Shown piece after piece: positions 57,152 through 64,000 of a stretch of DNA of 64,000 nt. Both the position numbers and the translations under genes were made by a program. The stretch lies in contig CM036199.1 in assembly GCA_020631735.1 (NCBI GenBank), forward strand, positions 22,671,553 through 22,735,552. The letters are read 5' to 3'. This DNA is from Saccharum officinarum (lineage: Eukaryota > Streptophyta > Magnoliopsida > Poales > Poaceae). The number at the start of each line of letters is the position of its first letter. Within the stretch, counting starts at the first letter, position 1. Below the pieces are notes generated by a model. The model was not told the origin of the DNA and did not search any database. It saw only the letters and a list, made by a program, of their open reading frames with translations.

Positions 57152-60100
57152 ATGCGCAATCTGCTGCTGCCCCGCCGCCTCCTCTCCGCTCCCACCATGG
57201 CTCGCGCTTCCCTCTCCGGCTCCGCGGCGGCGGCCAAAGCACTGGTGCCCTTCAACCCCACCCGCGCGGCCGCCTCCCTTCCCTGCTTCCAGCGCGCCTC
57301 CCTGTCCCCCGGAGCGGCCGCGTGTTCCGCGGTGCCTCGCTCCGCTGCTACGCTGCCGCCGCCGCGGTGGCTGAGCAGAGCCGCATCAGGGTGCAGAATC
57401 CCATCGTCGAGATGGACGGTACGTCGGCCTCCCCCCCTCTTCCCTTTCGTTTGCGTAGGCGTGTCACGTGTGGATGAGCTTATGGATTTTTTGTTTTCAG
57501 GGGATGAGATGACGCGGGTCATCTGGAAGATGATTAAGGACAAGGTATGTGGAATTCCTATATTGTTTTGTGCTGTTCTCGATCGATAGCAACCTATAAT
57601 TTGATCATATCGCTGATGTGTAGCTCATCTTCCCGTACCTGGAGCTGGATGTGAAGTACTATGATCTTGGAATTCTCAATCGCGATGCCACCAATGATGA
57701 GGTCACCGTCGAGAGTGCCGAGGCTACATTGAAGTAAGTGTTAATTTATCCACTCGGGGTCCCGATTAGGCGATTAGGCTGATGTTAAGCCAATTATTGT
57801 TCTTGTCGGTAACTTTGTCGCCAAAGCATCTAGGTTCGAGGGCTTTTCATGGGCATAATCATCTAACTGACTCGACAATCGTTATTTCTTCATTCATATT
57901 GCTTAATCATGAATAATTGTTCAGAGCATGTAAATACCGTGCATTCAGGGCAATTAACTTATTAGAAGGTTAAGCACTAGCACTAAGGTGTTGGGTTTAA
58001 AGTTCCTGGATTCCTTTTTCCTGAAAGGTTTCCATGAAGAGTCTATCAAATATCTACAGTGGTGTGCATTTTCTCAATCGCAGGATAAGTCCTTGCTTTT
58101 GGCAATACTAAAGAGACTTAAATGTTTGTAGTTCCCAGTTTATTCTGTAGTTGTAGCTGTACTCATTTCTAGTAATACATTCTGGTGTAATGGTGCTATC
58201 CAGCACCCAATCACTAGAAAGTTTGGTTGGCTATCTAAATATTAAACTGTCCACTCTTCTACTATTGTTCTGGTGATCATGATTTACAATCTTAGTGTCC
58301 GAAGTTAATTATTAATTATAGTTCGTCTAAAAATCATGCTGGACCTTCTGTGAACTTCATTTGCTTTGAAGTACCATGACACAATTTTATGTGTAAAATC
58401 ATTTTGTACATTCTTTTCACATTGATAAGATCCCGTTTTGTGCCTCAACAGGTATAATGTTGCTGTTAAGTGTGCAACAATTACGCCTGGTGAGTCCCTT
58501 CAACTTTGGTTTCCCATACTCAATTATATATTGGGGCATTAAGGTGCATTTATTATTTGCAGATGAGACTAGAGTAAAAGAGTTTAAACTCAAGTCTATG
58601 TGGCGGAGTCCAAACGGCACAATAAGGAATATTCTAAATGGTTCACTCTCTGCTCTTTCTTATTTTTAGAAATATAAGGTTTAACATACTGGAAATATAT
58701 GAATTATCCTAGATCTTTGATAGCTAAATTTTAGCATCCATCTCTTGGCAGGGACTGTTTTTCGTGAGCCTATCTTGTGTAGAAACATCCCAAGAATTCT
58801 TTCTGGTAAGTAAATAGCACAGTATGCCGTGTGTTCAATGCAACAAATAATAAAGTTGCCAAATTAATGAGATTTCATTCTTTAGGTTGGAAGAAACCTA
58901 TTTGCATAGGAAGGCACGCTTTTGGTGACCAGTATCGAGCTACTGATATGATTATTAATGGTCCAGGAAAGCTCAAGATGGTATTTGGTGAGCTCCAGTT
59001 GACAACTATGTCTTGTCCTGTTAAAGGTCTGCTATGGTGATTTTCTAATATGTTCTTTGTTGCTACTGAAAAACCAGTGCCTGATGGAGCTGACCCTATG
59101 GAGCTGGATGTTTATGATTTTAAAGGACCTGGAGTGGCATTATCAATGTACAATGTCGATGAGGTATGGTAGAACATCAATAGGACTTGTTGCTAACTGC
59201 TATCTTCTCTTGACTGGTATTCTAACTTCCTATCTCAATTTAGTCTATTAGGGCTTTCGCTGAGTCCTCCATGGCTATGGCTCTTTCAAAAAAGTGGCCT
59301 CTGTATCTCAGCACCAAGAATACAATCCTCAAAAAGTATGATGGCAGGTAGGAATCATCATCCTTTGATCTTTACACATTCTTTTGTGGGCTCAAAGACT
59401 ACAAAGGACCCTTTTCTATGATGGTTCTATGACACATACTTACATAGTTTCATCTTGCTCCCTGAAATCTGAAGCATTTTGTCTGACATAGCTGACAAGT
59501 AATTGTGTGTCTTTATTTGTAGGAAAACTTATACCTTTGTGAATTTTCTTCAGTTTACAGTTACTATTGCATTTTTATCATTATGATCGTCCCCTTAAAT
59601 TGTTCTTTAGTAGACTCTTTGCAATATAAAAAACTACTAAGTCTCGGTGGGGAGGGTTCAGATGGGGGCGAGTGTCTCTTTCCATGATCCCCGTTCGATG
59701 GCACTTTCCAAAAATGGTGATGTGCACATGTTGCTACTGAAAGTTTAATGTCAATGACACGCTAAATAGTTCCCCTTTAACCCTTTATCTCAGTACGAAG
59801 AATACTATATTAGAAAGTATGATGCAAGGTTCTGATTGCCATCCTTCTCTCGTCGTAGTATGTTTGTCCCCTCATATTGCTGTTATAGTGTTATATCATG
59901 CTTTGTTACGGCCTCAAGGACTACCAAGGACCCTTCCCTCTATTGCTTCTGGAAATGTATACAGAGTTTGATCTTATTTTCTGAATTCTGGACTGTGAAT
60001 GAGCAAACACTGTCTGACGTAGCTGACCAGCTATTTCCTTCAGTGTCAAGTTACTACTGAATATTTATCATTGCAAATCTAACAGTGAACTTGGTCTTCC

Positions 60101-62812
60101 TCTAGCCCTTTTGCAACCTACAGTCTACCCCGGGGGGGGGGGGGGGAGGGTGGAGGGGATCTTGGTGGCCTTATGACCTGCTCAATGAAACTACTACACT
60201 GCTCATGTTATACTAGACCAGTCCAATCTTGACATATGCAAATTTGAAATGAATTATATAGGTTCAAAGACATCTTCCAGGAGGTATATGAAGAGCAATG
60301 GAAGGACAAGTTTGAAGAAAACTCAATATGGTTTGTGCTAATTTATCCAGAATTTGATTATGATAGCTTTTCTCAAAGGACAAACAATCTTTACATGTCA
60401 TATGCAGGTATGAGCACAGGTTGATTGATGACATGGTGGCCTATGCTGTGAAAAGTGATGGCGGGTATGTTTGGGCTTGCAAAAACTACGACGGAGATGT
60501 ACAGAGCGATTTTCTTGCCCAAGGTTTGCTCAAGTTCCCTTCCTGTTATTGCAAATTTGAATACAAAACATTTTTTTTGCCCAGGGGGGCTGGCGCCCTC
60601 CTATCTGGAGTTCTGGACCGTCAAGTTCTGTCAGCCAGATCAACCTCAGATGGAGACAAACAGCAACTGACGATCCAATCGTTCAGTAAAAAGTTCCACC
60701 CAGGGGAGACCCTTACGGGCTCCTGCGCTGCCTGCCTCTGACCCTCTGTGAGCGTCTCGCCTGGCTTGAGGCCAGCGTCGCTGTGGCTGCCACGCCAGGC
60801 CGCAAGTCCACCTCCACTAGCTGCTTGCTCTTCTCCCAGCCATTCGCTGCTGACGCTGGTGGGGGCCACTCAAGTTCCGGCGCCACCACGCTGCTGGACC
60901 TCTGCCGCTGCAAATCCTTCTCCTGCAGTGCAGGCGCGGGGTGACACACTGGCCGCCATCGTCGTGGGCGCCGGCGGTCCTGTGACGTGTGCAGGCAGAG
61001 CACTCTATCTACTCATCATCAAAAGCAAAATAAGTGGAGATAGGGACATCACAGGTGTGGTGCGGTGCGGAAGAAGTGAGGAGAGAAGTGACGGCCTCTG
61101 TGATTCCCTGCAACTTTCGCATTCCCCTCTTCTCTCTCTGGGTACTGTTCCACCAGCGCTCTGTGCGGTAGAAAATTTTCACCATACCGGCATGAAGATA
61201 ACTTCCGTTAAAACGAATCATAGCAATCACAGGCAACTGGATAAGGAGGATGCCATACAATTATTGGTTTGAATATACTTCCCTTATTGAGATAACACGA
61301 TTTACCATTCATGAAACTGCATGGTGATAATAGGCAGCATCCTTGGTTACAATATGGTTATTTTTCCATTTTTCCTTTTTCCTAATAATTTGCTTTTCTT
61401 AATGAATGCTTGTTTCAGGTTTTGGTTCTCTGGGTTTGATGACGTCTGTGCTGGTACGTTGTGTTATGTTTTACACCAATGCAGAGCCCATAGCATAAAA
61501 AACAAAGGCACGCACTAGGATAAGATGTGCATTTTTTATTAAAGAAATGGGAATTTGGACTCAAACTCATGGCCTCAAATGGCACATCCTTGTTATCTAG
61601 ACCACTAGGATCAATAGACGTTAGCTAATCTTCTTTTATTATATTATTAGATTGTTCACTACCAGTTCCTTTCTTTAGTTGTCCTCTGATGGGAAAACAT
61701 TAGAGGCTGAGGCTGCTCATGGGACTGTCACTAGACACTTCAGGCTACATCAGAAAGGACAGGAGACAAGTACCAACAGTATTGCTTCCATATTTGCTTG
61801 GACCCGTGGACTTGAGCACAGGTGATTACTCTTGTTGGAGTAAGCGATGAGTTTTCCACACGACCTGTGAAACCGTGGACATGAACAAACAGAATCATGC
61901 TATGTTTGTGTTTGTTCATCTACTTGTGTACCTGCTAATGCAATAATGCTGTCTTTGTCTGTTTAGGGCAAAGCTGGATAAAAATGATAGTCTGCTGGAT
62001 TTCACACACAAACTTGAGTCTGCATGTATTGAAACGGTGGAATCTGGGAAAATGACTAAGGACCTTGCACTTCTTATCCATGGCCCCAAGTAAGCTGATT
62101 TATGTATATGTCTTCAGTATTTTTCTTGTTATTCAGAAACTTAATGTTCAATTGCTGATGCCATTTAGAATGGAAGCTTATTGATATGGCAGCAAAACGA
62201 TAGTATCACATTAAGGAACATACATCACCTTCGATGCTGAAAAGCTATACAGTTAGATTATAGCTTTGCATGGATTTTAATAATATTAGTGTTAACATAG
62301 GGCAAACATCAAGTTTGTGTTATTGCAATTGCATTAAGGGCCAAACAGTTACATAAGAAAGCATCCGTATTTGTATTGTTCCTCAGCATGATTATAGACC
62401 AACAAAATCTTCTGCATAATTGCGTTTTTTACTAGCTTGTGATATTTCTTAACATGGTAATTTACATGCTTACAGATGCCTCTTTCTGAATTTGTAAGCA
62501 ATGAACACAAGCTTAATGAATTTTAAGCTATTATATAAATACCCAATAGCTAACCATGTGGTGATTAAGTCACGGGATTAAGATCCTGCTATTTTCCTTG
62601 GCGCGAGACACAAGAATCTTATTTGTTTAAAGCAGTGTGTTATGTTGCTTGTTTCCTCTGCGGTGCTATTTTACATCACCAGCTATTTACATGAACCTGA
62701 AATTTTTGCTGTTGCTAGGGTAACAAGGGAGTTCTACCAGAGCACCGAGGAGTTCATCGATGCAGTCGCACAGCAACTGCGAGGAAAGATTCAACTACCA
62801 GCTACTGTGTAA
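57152..62812 (+). CDS. ICDH: NADP-dependent isocitrate dehydrogenase, 15 exons, organelle-targeted form
   Basis: Oxidatively decarboxylates isocitrate to 2-oxoglutarate, giving NADPH. Exons: 57152 or 57197-57418, 57501-57544, 57624-57733, 58452-58489, 58563-58640, 58752-58805, 58886-58987, 59078-59163, 59244-59347, 60262-60330, 60408-60523, 61419-61453, 61679-61821, 61967-62089, 62719-62812, all GT/AG. Substrate and metal residues are visible: [55 protein letters not shown]. The cofactor loop [10 protein letters not shown] and [10 protein letters not shown] are present. The Ala/Arg/Ser-rich N-terminus is a transit peptide (plastid or mitochondrion). ATG 57197 has the better context (CCACCATGG); ATG 57152 is in frame upstream. 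From 57197 the exons total 1418 bases, one short of a whole number of codons, matching a frame break at the C run 57306-57310. Everything downstream is intact, about 470 residues as expected. Confidence 0.93.
57306..57310 (+). other. Frame break in the transit-peptide exon
   Basis: A run of five C. Upstream, the frame from ATG 57197 reads a normal transit peptide ([11 protein letters not shown]). Downstream, the frame that leads into the enzyme ([20 protein letters not shown]) is offset by one base. It lies some 500 bases from the assembly gap. Confidence 0.75.
59300..60122 (+). repeat. Tandem duplication of exon 9 end plus intron, inside intron 9
   Basis: The segment 59300-59630 (last 48 bases of exon 9 and the following intron) has a degenerate second copy at 59782-60122. 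Paired landmarks are TATCTCAGCACCAAGAATAC with TATCTCAGTACGAAGAATAC, AAAGTATGATGGCAG with GAAAGTATGATGCAAG, and GTCTGACATAGCTGAC with GTCTGACGTAGCTGAC. The second copy lies wholly in intron 9 as a relic exon. Confidence 0.82.
60131..60150. repeat. Poly-G run
   Basis: An uninterrupted run of about 16 G within intron 9, then AGGGTGGAGGGG. It is a likely place for length error. Confidence 0.85.
60560..61270. other. GC-rich insert in intron 11
   Basis: Intron 11 (60524-61418) is AT-rich at both ends, but 60580-61010 is GC-rich, with open frames on both strands. No domain is recognised. The composition contrast suggests an inserted fragment, perhaps captured genic sequence carried by a DNA transposon, but no termini were found. 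Confidence 0.45.
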
Positions 62813-63135
62813 TCTTGAACCTGAATCTTGAAACAGAATGAACTGGTTCATTGTGCATTCGGCACACATTTTGATAGGGATGGCGAGATGGATCGGATCT
62901 CGAAACATTTTTTTGTTTCAGCCAAGCATTTCATGGTTGGTTATATAATGGCCCGTTGATCAACGGATTCAGAGCGATATTGAGTTAATACATTACTAGT
63001 CAGACTAACGTCGTGTTATTTTTCATTTTCCATAACTTTATCTGAAGACTGATATACATATAATCATGCCTGAGCTTGGTGAGTCCGTGTCCATGTCACT
63101 CTTCGGGAATCCTACTTGCCTACTTACCACTGCAT
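62813..63135 (+). other. 3' UTR and downstream flank of the isocitrate dehydrogenase gene
   Basis: AT-rich sequence after the stop at 62810-62812. No canonical AATAAA is obvious within the first 200 bases, which is common in plants. Confidence 0.45.
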
Positions 63136-63226
63136 CAATTTCAAATTATAAGATGTTTTGACTTTTCTAGACACATAGTTAAACCAATGTATCTATAAAA
63201 GCCAAAACATTTTATAATTTGGAGTA
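63136..63226. mobile_element. Short hairpin MITE
   Basis: AAATTATAAGATGTTTTGAC near 63143 is nearly the inverse of GCCAAAACATTTTATAATTT near 63202. The two arms enclose a short loop, giving an element of about 90 bp. Confidence 0.65.
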
Positions 63227-64000
63227 GCAGTAATTGTGAACACTTTGTAATTTTATAAGCTCAAATCGGTACTTATTTTTCCTAGATATAATATTCTGTT
63301 AATGCGATACTATGATACTATGCGATGTGTATTACGGCAGACGCTTATGTAACTGCACCATGATTGGGTAATTATTAGTAGCCGGTGGTTATGCTTCTAT
63401 CGATTCGTAAGGTGGTTTGGTGCTCTAGGGGTTGATTATTACTTATTTAATTGGTAGCCGGTATCGATTCGCAAGATGATTTCGACGTTTGGTGCTCTGG
63501 ACGAGTATCTCTGTTTTGATAATAGATAGCTGTTAAAAATTAGATATGATCATATTTGAATTCTTAGCTAATAAACTAATGTTTTACCTACTATTCAACT
63601 ATATAACAATTAGTTACCAACCAGCTAATGGCGTGTTCGATACACATGAGTAGTTACTAGTTGGGGCTAAAAATTAGCTCAAATTAGATATGGTTGGCTA
63701 GCTAACTAGTTAGTTCTATGTTTGGATACATTAGGATTTGAGCTAAAAATTAGCTAGCTAAGAGCATTTTTAAGAGATTAACCAAAATGGTCATACAAAT
63801 TTAGTGATTTAGCTATTCTCTAAAACGAATCTCACTTAAAAAAAAACTAGATTACTCCAACAGACTACCTAAATTGAGACGCATGAGGTAGGCTATTTAA
63901 AAGTAGAGAGCGAATGATATGGAATAAAGAGCTAGTAAATTTGGAGCGTCATTTACAGAGTTTGTTAGAGACGTTTTTCCTTTAATAAAGTTAAATGTAC
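63227..64000. other. Intergenic, repeat-like
   Basis: AT-rich, with duplicated phrases (GGTGGTTATGCTTCTATCGATTCG-like and GGTAGCCGGTATCGATTCGC-like, near 63380 and 63450). A region at 63625-63765 carries inverted TTAGCTCAAAT and GAGCTAAAAATTAGCTAGC motifs that may be another MITE. No gene is seen. Confidence 0.4.

Noticed and set aside
1..64000. CRISPR arrays, operons, rRNA or tRNA genes
   Set aside because: None is seen. The window is plant nuclear DNA and no cloverleaf or regularly spaced repeat array was noticed by reading; a tRNA scan was not possible.

Overview
The window is nuclear DNA of a flowering plant, almost certainly a grass (Poaceae). The evidence is a GC-rich first exon in an otherwise AT-rich intron-bearing gene, grass-type MITEs, a CACTA remnant, a long-LTR Tekay/Del-like Ty3/gypsy element and an L1-type LINE. 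A panicoid grass is plausible, but the species cannot be read from sequence alone. There are two 100-N scaffold gaps (16497-16596 and 56697-56796), so the window is three contigs.

Contig 1 (1-16496) is, base for base, almost the reverse complement of 37040-53580 in contig 2. Each arm holds, from outside inwards: a 3' fragment of an ABCC transporter pseudogene, a 5'-truncated LINE, a non-autonomous TIR element, a MITE, GC-rich repeat sequence, a hAT transposase remnant, an intron-containing UBP12/13-like deubiquitinase pseudogene, the N-terminal part of an F-box gene, the end of a long solo LTR, and an LTR of the Tekay-like element. Contig 1 stops about 29 bases before the end of that LTR. Its LTR carries the private variants of the 3' LTR of contig 2. 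Contig 1 is therefore a second copy of the right-hand locus: a retained haplotig or misplaced contig, or a true large palindrome. Homology reaches base 1, so the duplicated unit may continue outside the window.

The centre (16597-37010) begins with a decayed CACTA element with Ulp1-like protease remnants. A frameshifted LEA_2/NHL-type gene on the minus strand, several MITEs and the C-terminal part of the F-box gene (DUF295 type) follow. The F-box gene is split by a nested insertion. A 3.95-kb element with TG/CA ends and a CCCTC target duplication (probable solo LTR, 25768-41425) landed in the gene. An 11.7-kb Tekay-like retrotransposon (28129-39832, CGGTA target duplication, about 99.5% identical LTRs by eye) then landed inside that. 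The Tekay element carries an intact extra 234-codon ORF upstream of gag, while its gag-pol is broken by nonsense transitions and one frameshift.

The right flank holds the one essentially complete host gene, a 15-exon NADP-dependent isocitrate dehydrogenase (57152-62812, plus strand). Its only visible defect is a one-base frame break in a C run within the transit-peptide exon, near the second gap. Intron 9 keeps a relic duplicate of the end of exon 9. The rest is MITEs and unremarkable AT-rich sequence.
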